NCBI GenBank assembly: GCA_963797255.1
Contig: CAWCOV010000021.1
Location: forward strand, 248,001-312,000
Direction of reading: 5' to 3'
Origin: JANXZS01 sp963797255
GTDB lineage: Bacteria > Acidobacteriota > Terriglobia > Terriglobales > Acidobacteriaceae
DNA: 64,000 nucleotides
The stretch's first letter is position 1. Each line of letters begins with the position of its first letter. Position numbers and translations under genes: made by a program. Positions 26,947 through 35,907 of this stretch are shown here, piece after piece. Below the pieces are notes generated by a model. That model was not told the DNA's origin, made no database searches, and saw nothing but the letters and a program-made list of their open reading frames with translations.

Positions 26947-28718
26947 TCTCAAGAAGAGAAGTGTTAAATGGATTGTTGGCAAGTGCTCTTGGTTCTGTGC
27001 TTGTGCCTGCGAATTCCGGTCGCTTTCTGCTTGCGCAGGGAATTGCCAGTAGGGGAATAAAGCCACGCCAACGAGGCAAGCCGTCAGGAATCCCATTTAA
27101 CGCGTCATTCACCGACGTCGCCGAATCCGCGGGACTTCATCTACCAACGATCTACGGTGGGGCTGATAAGAAGGATTACATCATTGAGACAATCGGCTGT
27201 GGTTGTGCTTTTATCGACTACGACAATGACGGTTGGGTCGATATCTTTACCCTATCCGGCTCGCGCATTGAGGGCTCGACCGATGGTCTTTCCAACCGCC
27301 TCTACAAAAACAATCGAGACGGAACGTTTACAGATGTGACGAAGCAAGCAGGGCTACTTCACTGTGGATGGGCATCCGGTATATGCATTGGGGACTACAA
27401 CAACGACGGATTCGAAGATATCTTCATTTCCTACTGGGGCCAGAACAAACTCTATCGGAACAATGGAAACGGCACTTTCACGGATGTAACAAAGGAAGCT
27501 GGCCTTTTGTACTCGGGAAAGTCACGATGGGGGTCGGGATGTACTTTTCTCGATTACGATCGCGACGGCAACCTCGACTTATTCGTATCCAATTACGTTG
27601 GTTTCGATTTTGAGAGCACACCAAAACCGGGCACGGCCGTCAATTGCAAATTTAAGGGAGTTCCGGTTAACTGCGGCCCGCGCGGCCTGCCGTATGGACG
27701 TCACCTTCTTTACAAGAACAATGGCGACGGAACCTTCACAGACGTGAGCGAAAAAGCAGGCTTCAGCGGCATCAAAGAGACCTATGGGCTGACCTGCGTT
27801 TCGGCGGATTTTGACGACGATGGGTGGCCGGACATTTATGTGGCGTGTGATTCAACACCCAGCTTGCTCTTCATGAATAATCACGATGGAACATTTCGTG
27901 AGGAGTCGCTGCTCCGCGGTGTAGCACTGAGCGACGATGGCATGGAGCAAGCGGGAATGGGAATCGGCGTCGGTGACTATCATCTCGATGGAAGGCTGGA
28001 CATATTCAAGACCCACTTCGCTGACGATACGAATATTCTTTATCGAAACATGGGGAAGGGAAATTTCGAAGATGCCACCATGGTGGCCGGTCTTGGAGTA
28101 GAAACCAGGTTCGTCGGCTGGGGAGCGGGTATCCAAGATCTTGATAACGACGGGAACCCAGATCTCTTCTATGTAACCGGCAACGTATATCCAGAAGTCT
28201 CGGCAAAACTGCCCGACTATCCCTTGATGACGCCGCGGATAATCTTTCGCAATCTTGGAGAAGGTAAATTTGAAGAACTAATAGAAGAGGCTGGTCCCGG
28301 AATAGCCGCAAAGCATAGTAGTCGCGGCTGCGCGTTCGGAGACTTTGACAATGACGGCGATCTGGATGTCTTGATCATCAATATGAATGAACCGCCGTCC
28401 CTGCTACGTAATGACCAGAAGGTAAAACGTCACTGGATCAAGATCAAGCTTGTAGGAACGAAGTCCAATAGAAGTGCAATCGGAGCAAGAGTACTAGCAA
28501 CGTACAACGGAAAACATCAGTTGCAGGAAGTGATGAGTCAGAGTAGTTTTTTTTCTGTCAATGATATGCGACTTCATTTTGGTTTAGGAGAAGCTAAATC
28601 CGTTGATCTGGCGATCCATTGGCCCAGTGGTCTTGAGGAAAAATTTACAAACGTTGCGGTAGATCAGATCATCCGGATTGAGGAAGGCAAAGGAATCGGC
28701 ACCCGGAAAGAGGCGTAA
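26943..28718 (+). CDS. CRTAC1 / ASPIC-UnbV family protein with calcium-binding FG-GAP propeller
   Basis: 591 residues with an N-terminal twin-arginine-like signal (MISRREVLNGLLASALGSVL). Seven blade repeats each carry a D-x-[D/N]-x-D-G-x-x-D loop: DYDNDGWVDIF, DYNNDGFEDIF, DYDRDGNLDLF, DFDDDGWPDIY, DYHLDGRLDIF, DLDNDGNPDLF and DFDNDGDLDVL. Such loops bind calcium in integrin-like propellers. The C-terminal ASPIC/UnbV domain contains WIKIKLVGTKSNRSAIGARVLATYNGKHQLQEV and VDLAIHWPSGLEEKFTNV. The function of this family in bacteria is not established; extracellular binding of polysaccharide or protein is likely. It is co-translated with the TPR protein (ATGA overlap) and lies between the receptor and the sugar isomerase gene. 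Confidence 0.9.
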   Translation: MISRREVLNGLLASALGSVLVPANSGRFLLAQGIASRGIKPRQRGKPSGIPFNASFTDVAESAGLHLPTIYGGADKKDYIIETIGCGCAFIDYDNDGWVDIFTLSGSRIEGSTDGLSNRLYKNNRDGTFTDVTKQAGLLHCGWASGICIGDYNNDGFEDIFISYWGQNKLYRNNGNGTFTDVTKEAGLLYSGKSRWGSGCTFLDYDRDGNLDLFVSNYVGFDFESTPKPGTAVNCKFKGVPVNCGPRGLPYGRHLLYKNNGDGTFTDVSEKAGFSGIKETYGLTCVSADFDDDGWPDIYVACDSTPSLLFMNNHDGTFREESLLRGVALSDDGMEQAGMGIGVGDYHLDGRLDIFKTHFADDTNILYRNMGKGNFEDATMVAGLGVETRFVGWGAGIQDLDNDGNPDLFYVTGNVYPEVSAKLPDYPLMTPRIIFRNLGEGKFEELIEEAGPGIAAKHSSRGCAFGDFDNDGDLDVLIINMNEPPSLLRNDQKVKRHWIKIKLVGTKSNRSAIGARVLATYNGKHQLQEVMSQSSFFSVNDMRLHFGLGEAKSVDLAIHWPSGLEEKFTNVAVDQIIRIEEGKGIGTRKEA

Positions 28719-28789
28719 ATCTTCCTGCCTCGGAGTGCAGCAAGAAAGAACAGATCGTCTCGAAAATCTGGGTAGGAGCAATCGGGATC

Positions 28790-30217
28790 ATGGCGGAAAG
28801 TGCTTTGCGTGTTGGACTGTGCGGTATTGGTCTGCAGGCGTACTGGCCACAATTCAGCGGTCTGAAAGAGCGCCTCGAAGGCTACGTGCGCAAAGTCGCA
28901 ACGCGCCTTGAAAGGTCTGCGGTACAAGTTGAATTCCTTGGACTAATCGATACTCCGCAACAGGGACGAAATGCAGGGCACGCCTGTCGACGCGCAGATG
29001 TCGATCTCTTGATCGTCTACGTAACGACCTACGCGTTGTCGAACACGGTGCTGCCACTTGTGCAGAGAGCCAAGGTTCCGGTACTGATTCTCAATCTTCA
29101 ACCCGATGCTGCGATTGACTATGAGACCTTCAACGCCCTTCCCGATCGCAAAGCCATGACAGGCGAGTGGCTGGCGTACTGCTCCGCGTGTCCACTTCCC
29201 GAGATTGCGAATGTTCTTGTGCGGGCGAATATCGCATTTCATCAGATCACCGGCGTCTTAGACGATGAATCGACGTGGTCGGAGATAGAAGAGTGGATCG
29301 AGGCGGCAAAGGTTAAGAAGATCCTGGAAGAGAACCGGTTAGGGCTGATGGGCCACTACTACAGCGGCATGCTCGATATTCAAACGGATATAACCCAGGT
29401 GTCGATCGTTTTCGGCAGTCACATTGAGCATTTGGAAGTCGACGAACTCAGCGCTCTCCGTGCTGACATCAGCGACCAGGCGATTGAACTTCGCGTGAAG
29501 GAATTCCAATCCACTTTCGATGTACAGTATGATTGCTCCTCGAGCGAATTGCAGCGGGCGGCGCGCACTTCCATTGCGCTTGACTCCCTCGCATTGAATT
29601 ACGAGCTGAATTCGCTGGCTTATTACTACAAAGGCAGTGGAGTTCCCACCAATGAAGACACAATCAGCTCCATCATTCTTGGAACGTCACTGCTAACCGC
29701 TCGCGGAATTCCGACCGCAGGCGAGTACGAAGTTAAGAATGTCCTCGCGATGAAGATTATGGACACTTTTGGAGCAGGTGGATCGTTCAGCGAATATTAT
29801 GCGATGGACTTGAAAGCGGATCACGTCCTGATGGGCCACGATGGTCCCGGCCATTTTGGAATAGCCGAAGGCAAAGCTAAAGTGCGGCCGCTTGAGGTCT
29901 ACCACGGCAAGGTCGGCTGTGGATTATCAATAGAAATGAGCGTGAAACACGGGCCGGTAACGCTCCTGTCAGTGGTTGAAGACGCCCAACATGGATTCAA
30001 ATTGTTAGCTGCACAGGCGGAGAGCGTTCCAGGGGAGACGCTTCACATTGGAAATACAAACAGCCTTTATCGCTTTTCGATCGGAGCGCGGGGCTTCATT
30101 GAAGCGTGGAATGCGGAAGGGCCTGCGCATCATTGTGCGATTGGGGTCGGACACATAGCCGGGAAGCTCGCAAAGCTGGCGCAGCTTCTTGAGATCCCTT
30201 TCGTGCGGGTCTGTTGA
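28790..30217 (+). CDS. L-fucose/L-arabinose isomerase-fold enzyme, arabinose isomerase-like
   Basis: 475 residues, cytoplasmic, no signal. The overall layout follows AraA: an N-terminal Rossmann-like part (VGLCGIGLQAYWPQF), a middle part with VDLLIVYVTTYALSNTVLPLVQRAKVPVLILNLQP, and a C-terminal barrel. Four residues that bind Mn2+ in E. coli AraA (E306, E333, H350, H450) have plausible counterparts here: E312 in AGEYEVK, E335 or D340 in FSEYYAMDL, H350 in DHVLMGH, and H447 or H448 in EGPAHHCAIG. The sequence is clearly divergent from canonical AraA, so the preferred substrate may be L-arabinose or another aldose. No ribulokinase (araB) or epimerase (araD) lies nearby. It is likely transcribed with the CRTAC1 gene, which ends 71 bases upstream. 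Confidence 0.78.
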   Translation: MAESALRVGLCGIGLQAYWPQFSGLKERLEGYVRKVATRLERSAVQVEFLGLIDTPQQGRNAGHACRRADVDLLIVYVTTYALSNTVLPLVQRAKVPVLILNLQPDAAIDYETFNALPDRKAMTGEWLAYCSACPLPEIANVLVRANIAFHQITGVLDDESTWSEIEEWIEAAKVKKILEENRLGLMGHYYSGMLDIQTDITQVSIVFGSHIEHLEVDELSALRADISDQAIELRVKEFQSTFDVQYDCSSSELQRAARTSIALDSLALNYELNSLAYYYKGSGVPTNEDTISSIILGTSLLTARGIPTAGEYEVKNVLAMKIMDTFGAGGSFSEYYAMDLKADHVLMGHDGPGHFGIAEGKAKVRPLEVYHGKVGCGLSIEMSVKHGPVTLLSVVEDAQHGFKLLAAQAESVPGETLHIGNTNSLYRFSIGARGFIEAWNAEGPAHHCAIGVGHIAGKLAKLAQLLEIPFVRVC

Positions 30218-30279
30218 TAACCTTCAAAACGCAACACCAATATTTGTTGATACTGCAATTCCACTCTTGACGCGTCTCG

Positions 30280-31959
30280 CTAGGCCACTGTGAACTGCAG
30301 GATGGTCACGCTCGCGGGTGGAAAGGCATGCACCAGGCGATCCCCCGACGGCGGCGCAGTTTGAACGGACACCGGATGAACAGCGTTCGGGTGGCTAAAA
30401 TCGTTGTGGTCGTGGACGTTCGCGCTCGTGAGAGCGCTTCCGCGGACGGACACAATTTCATGTCCGTGCAATGCAATCTCAGTCGTCATGGCTTGATCGA
30501 GGTGCGGGTTGACCACGGATAGGTTGACGACCTTGCCTTTCAGCGAAGCCGAGCCGCTCAGTCCAGCAAGCTGCTTGATGGGCGCAGTCGAGCCTACATA
30601 GCTCGCTCCCCCTACCGGGCTGAGGGTAGCCAGGCTATTGGGGATTGTAGCAGCGGCGAACTCTGTCCGCAGCGCTTGCGCGCCGCGATGAGGGAGATAC
30701 ATCTGGAAAACGTGGAAGGTGGGCGTGACCGTAAACTGGTCGTCACGCGCAAGCATCAGAGAGTGAATGCAATTAATACTCTGTGCGACGTTCGCCATGG
30801 CAACTTTGTCGGCGTGACGTTGAAAAATGTCGAGGGTAATTCCCGTCAAAATTGCATCGCGTACAGTCGACTGTTGCGACAAATTGTATTGAGGGCCGAT
30901 CTCTGTTGATTTGTCGTACCACGCTCCCCATTCGTCAACCACGAGCTTTACCTTGTGATTTGGATCTACTTCTGCAAGAACACGCCAGTGGTTGTTGATG
31001 ACACTCTCCATATAGCTTCCGCGAGCGAGTAGATCGTAATATGCGGCGTCGTCGAATTGAAGAGCGCTGCCGTGTGCGAAGTGTTTGGCGTCTCCCGAAG
31101 TGTAGTAATGCACGGAAAGTCCGAAGGGAAGATGCTCGGAGCTAATCGAACGCATCACGCCTTGTGTCCACTTCGTGTCATCGCCATTTGGTCCACACGC
31201 TATCAGCTTAAGGTCGGGGCGCCTGCTCGGCTCTGCGCCAGCCGGCGGCTCGCTGCCATAGCGCGGATACCACGTTGTGTAGTCACGATATTTTGCGCCA
31301 TATTCGTCGGGCGTTAAATTGCCACCGCAGCCCCAACTTTCATTTCCCACTCCCCAATACTGCACATTGAATGGATCCTTATCTCCGTTCTGTGTGCGTT
31401 CTTTGGCCAAGGAGTTCGCGCCCGCCGGAGCATTGCAGTATTCAATCCATTGGTAGAAATCTCGTGCAGGGAGACTACGCATATCCGCCGCGAGGTATGG
31501 CTCACATCCAATGGCCCGACAGGTCTCCATGAATTCATGGGTTCCATAGCGGTTCGTGTCTTCCTGATCCCAAAATGCAGAGCGTTGTGGCCGATTGCTC
31601 GCGGGACCAATGCCGTCATGCCAGTCATAGCTCTCGGCGAAGCATCCGCCCGGCCAGCGCAGAACGGGGGCTTGCACAGCGCGCATCGCATCAATGAATG
31701 CAGTGCGAATGCCCTTGTGATTAGGGATCTTTGAGTTTTCTCCCACCCACACGCCGTCGTAAATCACTCCGCCAAGATGTTCAATAAAATGCGAGTAAAT
31801 CTCCGGGGAAATAGTTGCGATCGTCTCTTCAGGAAAGATGTCTATGAGTGCATCGGTCTTTGGCTTGGCGAGTTGGCTCAGTGAATGCCTGCCCGAGAGC
31901 GCCATCATGGTTAATGCACAAGGGGCAGCCTGCAGAAAGCGGCGGCGGGAGGTCGTCAT
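30280..31959 (-). CDS. Tat-exported GH51 alpha-L-arabinofuranosidase
   Basis: 559 residues with a twin-arginine signal (MTTSRRRFLQAAPCALTMMAL). The GH51 barrel has IYSHFIEHLGGVIYDGVWVG, PVLRWPGGCFAESYDWHDGIGP and YGTHEFMETCRAIGCEPYLA. The acid/base is E207 in YWGVGNESWG and the nucleophile is E343 in LVVDEWGAWYD. The C-terminal 180 residues form the usual beta-sandwich (VVNLSVVNPHLDQAMTTEIALHGHE). The enzyme removes alpha-L-arabinofuranosyl side groups with retention of configuration. Most GH51 enzymes are cytoplasmic, so Tat export is somewhat unusual but is shared with its neighbours. It lies 97 bases downstream of the GH95 gene on the same strand, probably as an operon. Confidence 0.93.
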   Translation of the reverse strand: MTTSRRRFLQAAPCALTMMALSGRHSLSQLAKPKTDALIDIFPEETIATISPEIYSHFIEHLGGVIYDGVWVGENSKIPNHKGIRTAFIDAMRAVQAPVLRWPGGCFAESYDWHDGIGPASNRPQRSAFWDQEDTNRYGTHEFMETCRAIGCEPYLAADMRSLPARDFYQWIEYCNAPAGANSLAKERTQNGDKDPFNVQYWGVGNESWGCGGNLTPDEYGAKYRDYTTWYPRYGSEPPAGAEPSRRPDLKLIACGPNGDDTKWTQGVMRSISSEHLPFGLSVHYYTSGDAKHFAHGSALQFDDAAYYDLLARGSYMESVINNHWRVLAEVDPNHKVKLVVDEWGAWYDKSTEIGPQYNLSQQSTVRDAILTGITLDIFQRHADKVAMANVAQSINCIHSLMLARDDQFTVTPTFHVFQMYLPHRGAQALRTEFAAATIPNSLATLSPVGGASYVGSTAPIKQLAGLSGSASLKGKVVNLSVVNPHLDQAMTTEIALHGHEIVSVRGSALTSANVHDHNDFSHPNAVHPVSVQTAPPSGDRLVHAFPPASVTILQFTVA

Positions 31960-32056
31960 AGGTTTCTCCGGAAGATCGGGAATTCAATTTCAAAACTACT
32001 ACATCGATTGCTCAAGCGAGCTTTTCAAATCTCGTTGCAACATTTGTCTCAATTTG

Positions 32057-34651
32057 CTACGTCGCCACGAAGTCAATCCGATATATCTCATCCTTCCGCG
32101 TCTCCAGTGGGAAGATCTCCGACGCGGGTGCCTTGATTGGAACGAAGGCTCCTCCAGTATTCTTCGCGATGCGCTCGACTCTCAAACCCTGTGGAGTGCG
32201 AAACCGAAGTTCTCCTGCTTGCAAGGACTTGACGATCACAGTTGCAGAATGCCCCGTTCTCCATTCAAGATCGATTTCAAGTCCGCCCCGAGCGCGTAGT
32301 CCCTTTACCGATCCATGATCCCACGCGCGTGGCAGCGCGGGCAGAAAGTCGACTTCGCCATCGTGGCTTTGCAGCAGCATCTCTGCCATCGCCGCAGTAG
32401 CACCGAAATTTCCATCTATTTGAAAAATAGATCCGCCACGTTTCACGGTCTTCGCTTCCGTCTTCGAACCGCTACTTCGCTTCAACGCCTTCACCATCGC
32501 TTCTCCTGAAGGATGTGTGTCGAAGAGGTTGTCTCCGGTGCTGTGCTCCATCAACATCTTTAGAGAATCCCAGGCCATGTCGCCGTCACCGAGTCTTGCC
32601 CAAAGACCGATCGCCCACGCACGGCTCCAGCCTGTATACGCGCCGCCATTCGCAAGTCTGCGCTCGAGTGACTTGCGTGCAGCTTTGGCCAATTCTGGAG
32701 TATTCCGAGGGGTAATTTCAGCGCCGGGATACAAGGGATACAGATGTGACATATGCCGCTGTCCTGGCTGATCTTCTTCAAAGTCAGCCGACCATTCCTG
32801 CAGTTGGCCGTACCGGCCAATTTTGTAAGGCGGCAGGCGTTTGAGGGTTGCGGACAACGTCGTCGCAAAATCCTGATCGACGTTGAGTATGTTGCAGGCT
32901 TTGATGCTGTTGCTGAATAGTTCCCGGATGAGAGCAATATCCATTGTGCAGCCAGCACTCACCTGAGCGGATTTTCCATTGGGAGCGAGAAAACTATTCT
33001 CAGTTGAGACCGAAGGGCATGTAGTAAGACCACCGCTCCCGTCCTCGATTAACCACTCGAGGCAGAATTCCGCAGCAGACTTCATGATCGGATAGGCGGT
33101 TTGCCTCAAATACTCTTTGTTGCATGTAAAAAGATAATGCTCCCAGAGATGTTCGCAAAACCAGGGAGCACTCATCGCGAAATTAGCCCATGTTGGATCG
33201 GCGAACGCCAAGCCCATTCCGACCGGCGCCGACTGACGCCACAGATCTACATTATGATGCGAGACCCAACCAGCCGCTCCATAATTGATGCGGGCTGTTT
33301 CCTTTCCATTCACGCTGAGATCTTGAATCATTTCAATCAGCGGACTGTGACACTCCGACAGATTGCAAGTCTCGACATGCCAGTAGTTCATTTGCACATT
33401 GATATTGGAAGTCCAGTTACAACTCCACGGCGGCCGCATTTCCTCGCTCCAAATGCCTTGAAGATTCGCGGGCTGCGTACCTGGCCTGGAGCTGGTGATC
33501 AAGAGGTAACGGCCGAAATTAAAGTAAAGCGCAAGCAGCGCTGGGTCGGGCTTGGCAGAGAAGTCGGCAATACGTTGATCGGTCGGAACAGAGTCGGACG
33601 AAGAATCACCCAACTTGAGACTAACGCGACGGAAGTACCTGCGATGATCGTCGCGGTGCTGCTCAAGGATCTGATGATACGGTTTGGCTGCGGCGGCCAA
33701 GACAGTCTTTCGTGCTGTCGCTACTACTTCCGTTAGCGGTAGATCCGGATCAACGTTGAATCCGCGAAAACCAGTAGCAGCTCCGATCATAAAGATCGCC
33801 TCGCTTTCACTTTCCACGTGTAGACTGCCGTCTGGTTTCGCAGTCACGGTGCCACCGTTTGCCCGCGCGTGAAGGAAAGCAGCAAAATGCATGCCCTTTC
33901 CCTCTGCGGCGCTGTATCGAATTGGATCATCGCTCTTTAGATAATTGGGAACTGATTCATTGGGCGCCTTTCCGCTTAGAAGAATCGTCTGACCGCCCGA
34001 CGTGGAAGTGGATTGCATCTGGCTTGATAACTTGAGTGTGCAATTCAGAGAGCGCGGTTTGCTCGCAGTCAGTCTTATAACGATGACTTGATCGGGTGCA
34101 GAGACAAAAATCTCGCGTGTATAGGTCGATGCGCCTGCCTGATACTCTACGCGCGCCACTGCGGAATCAAGATCCAGGGTTCGATGGTAAGCATGAGTTT
34201 CTTCCTCCCCATCAAATTCGATCAACAGGTCTCCAAGAGGCTCGTAGGCGTCGTTGAAAGGGCCCTGCATCTTGCGGCATTCATTCCCCGCCTCGCCGTA
34301 ATCCTTATCTTGAAGCACGAGTTTGCGAACCAACGGGAGCGCGGCTTTCGCATCTGGATTGTTCCAATTCCCCGGTGCACCAGACCATAGTGTGTCCTCA
34401 TTCAGCGCGATTCGTTCACTTTTAGTCTCGCCGAAAACCATCACGCCTAAACGACCATTCCCGAGAGGCAAAGCATCCGCCCACTGCTCAGCAGGTTGCT
34501 CGAAACGCATGGTCAGAGCCGGATCAGTATCAGTTTCGAAGCCGTGCTGCTGGGGTGCCATCGTCTGGGCGAAAGCGCCCGCTCTAGAAAATCGAATCGA
34601 ACTCGCGATAGCACCGAACACTTGAATAAAACGACGCCGACTGAATGGCAT
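32057..34651 (-). CDS. Tat-exported GH95 alpha-L-fucosidase / alpha-L-galactosidase
   Basis: 864 residues with a twin-arginine signal (SRRRFIQVFGAIASSIR). An N-terminal beta-sandwich contains the GH95 entry motif EQWADALPLGNGRLGVMVFGETKSERIALNEDTLWSG. The (alpha/alpha)6 catalytic barrel carries N416 and N418 in CNWTSNINVQMNYW, E551 in SVSTENSFLAP and D746 in GGSIFQIDGNFGATAAMAE. These correspond in position to N421, N423, E566 and D766 of Bifidobacterium AfcA. The family inverts alpha-1,2-L-fucosides; several plant-degrading members prefer alpha-L-galactosides, so the sugar is not settled. A promoter with TTGACA and a LacI-type palindrome lies about 100 bases upstream. GH51 follows downstream on the same strand. 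Confidence 0.92.
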   Translation of the reverse strand: MPFSRRRFIQVFGAIASSIRFSRAGAFAQTMAPQQHGFETDTDPALTMRFEQPAEQWADALPLGNGRLGVMVFGETKSERIALNEDTLWSGAPGNWNNPDAKAALPLVRKLVLQDKDYGEAGNECRKMQGPFNDAYEPLGDLLIEFDGEEETHAYHRTLDLDSAVARVEYQAGASTYTREIFVSAPDQVIVIRLTASKPRSLNCTLKLSSQMQSTSTSGGQTILLSGKAPNESVPNYLKSDDPIRYSAAEGKGMHFAAFLHARANGGTVTAKPDGSLHVESESEAIFMIGAATGFRGFNVDPDLPLTEVVATARKTVLAAAAKPYHQILEQHRDDHRRYFRRVSLKLGDSSSDSVPTDQRIADFSAKPDPALLALYFNFGRYLLITSSRPGTQPANLQGIWSEEMRPPWSCNWTSNINVQMNYWHVETCNLSECHSPLIEMIQDLSVNGKETARINYGAAGWVSHHNVDLWRQSAPVGMGLAFADPTWANFAMSAPWFCEHLWEHYLFTCNKEYLRQTAYPIMKSAAEFCLEWLIEDGSGGLTTCPSVSTENSFLAPNGKSAQVSAGCTMDIALIRELFSNSIKACNILNVDQDFATTLSATLKRLPPYKIGRYGQLQEWSADFEEDQPGQRHMSHLYPLYPGAEITPRNTPELAKAARKSLERRLANGGAYTGWSRAWAIGLWARLGDGDMAWDSLKMLMEHSTGDNLFDTHPSGEAMVKALKRSSGSKTEAKTVKRGGSIFQIDGNFGATAAMAEMLLQSHDGEVDFLPALPRAWDHGSVKGLRARGGLEIDLEWRTGHSATVIVKSLQAGELRFRTPQGLRVERIAKNTGGAFVPIKAPASEIFPLETRKDEIYRIDFVAT

Positions 34652-34750
34652 TTTTACTTTCCCTGTAGCTAGCTTTAAGGTGCAGTAGAACAGTAGGTTG
34701 AAACTTTCCGGTTGGGGAGCAAGCCAAGCTGAAAGTTGAGCTTCATCTAC

Positions 34751-34762
34751 GTAAACGTTTAC
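34751..34762. promoter_or_regulatory. LacI-family type operator, perfect 12-bp palindrome
   Basis: gtaaacgtttac is a perfect palindrome and fits the inner positions of TGNAANCGNTTNCA. It lies in the 260-base divergent region between GH95 and the SDR gene, directly downstream of the predicted -10 box of the GH95 promoter, where a bound repressor would block initiation. Confidence 0.65.
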
Positions 34763-34769
34763 TCCCAGG

Positions 34770-34799
34770 ACCTTATTGCTATATCTTCACGGTTGTCAA
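34770..34799 (-). promoter_or_regulatory. Sigma-70-type promoter of the GH95-GH51 operon
   Basis: On the minus strand TTGACA (34799-34794) is followed after 18 bases by TAAGGT (34775-34770). The predicted start site near 34763 would place the LacI-type palindrome at about +1 to +12. The -10 box is weak, so the call is tentative. Confidence 0.45.
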
Positions 34800-34911
34800 G
34801 ACGGTTCAATCGGGCCGGTAGATCAGGCGAACTCGTGCGTTCGCTAGAATCCAGTCGCCTGACCTGAGGTTACGCTGAAGGCGGGGCAACACATTAGAAG
34901 GAGTGGAAACT

Positions 34912-35895
34912 ATGAAGCGGATTCTCGTCACCGGCGCCACGGGAAAAGTAGGCAGTCATTTCATCCGACGAATTCTCAGTGCGGAGGACACTCGCGACAC
35001 TACTATTCGTGCACTGTGCCACAATCGCAGCCTCGAGCCTCGCGACCACTTGGAGATATTCAAGGGCGATATTTCTGATCGCGAAGTCGTAAGAGCGGCC
35101 ATGAGTGGAGTTACGCATGTGGTCCACTGCGCCACCTGCAAAGAGACAGAAGAGAGCGTGATTGATGTAACCGTGAAAGGACTCTTCTGGCTTCTCGAGG
35201 AGTGCCGCCTCAGCAAATCGTTTCGTCAGTTCATTCTCATTGGTGGCGATGCAGCAGTTGGGCACTTCTTCTACCCGCACCCCAATCCAGTCACCGAAAA
35301 ACAGAAGCCCAGCGCCTATCCCGGATGCTATGCGCTTTCAAAGGTTCTCGAAGAAGTCATGCTCGAGCAGTATTTTGTTCAGTACGATCTCTCGGGATGC
35401 TGTCTGCGAGCTCCGTGGATCATGGAGAAGGACGACTTTAAATTTACTCTTTCCTTTGGTGACGACGTTTTTGGTGGGCCGCGATGGAAGGACTTCGTGG
35501 ATCCTGCCACTGCAAAGGGATATCACGAGAGCGGTACTGTTCCACTCATGCTCGATCCAAATGGCGACCCACTGAAGCGCAATTTCGTGCACGTCAGCGA
35601 TCTAGTCGAGGCGATCATACTGGCACTCGATCACACTAAGGCACAACGACAGACTTTCAACATCTGCATGGATGAGCCGGTGGACTATCGACAAGTTGCC
35701 GACTACCTCTTGCAATCACGCGGAATTCGCTCCGTCGAAATCAAGACACCATACTGGTCAACATGGCTGGACAATACCAAAGCGAAATTCCTGCTCGGAT
35801 GGAGACCTGCCTATAATCTGCAGCGCATGATTGATGAGGCGTGGTCCTATCAGCGGAGCGAATCGGATCCTCGGAAGGTCTGGTATCCAGGATAG
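34912..35895 (+). CDS. NAD(P)-dependent extended-SDR oxidoreductase
   Basis: 327 residues. ATG 34912 is chosen because GAAGGAG lies eight bases upstream; an in-frame GTG nine bases earlier has no spacing to the site. The Rossmann dinucleotide motif is MKRILVTGATGKVGSHF. The catalytic Y and K lie in CYALSKVLEEVM, and VHVSDLVEAIILAL and ILGWRPAYNLQRMIDEAW are typical of extended SDR epimerases or dehydratases. Relatives act on sugars or sugar acids, for example uronate or aldose dehydrogenases and nucleotide-sugar epimerases; the substrate here cannot be read from sequence. The gene is divergent from GH95 and shares the control region with the LacI-type palindrome, which suggests a step in catabolism of the sugars released. 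It ends 12 bases before the convergent propeller gene. Confidence 0.85.
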   Translation: MKRILVTGATGKVGSHFIRRILSAEDTRDTTIRALCHNRSLEPRDHLEIFKGDISDREVVRAAMSGVTHVVHCATCKETEESVIDVTVKGLFWLLEECRLSKSFRQFILIGGDAAVGHFFYPHPNPVTEKQKPSAYPGCYALSKVLEEVMLEQYFVQYDLSGCCLRAPWIMEKDDFKFTLSFGDDVFGGPRWKDFVDPATAKGYHESGTVPLMLDPNGDPLKRNFVHVSDLVEAIILALDHTKAQRQTFNICMDEPVDYRQVADYLLQSRGIRSVEIKTPYWSTWLDNTKAKFLLGWRPAYNLQRMIDEAWSYQRSESDPRKVWYPG

Positions 35896-35907
35896 CGAAA
35901 TATTTGG

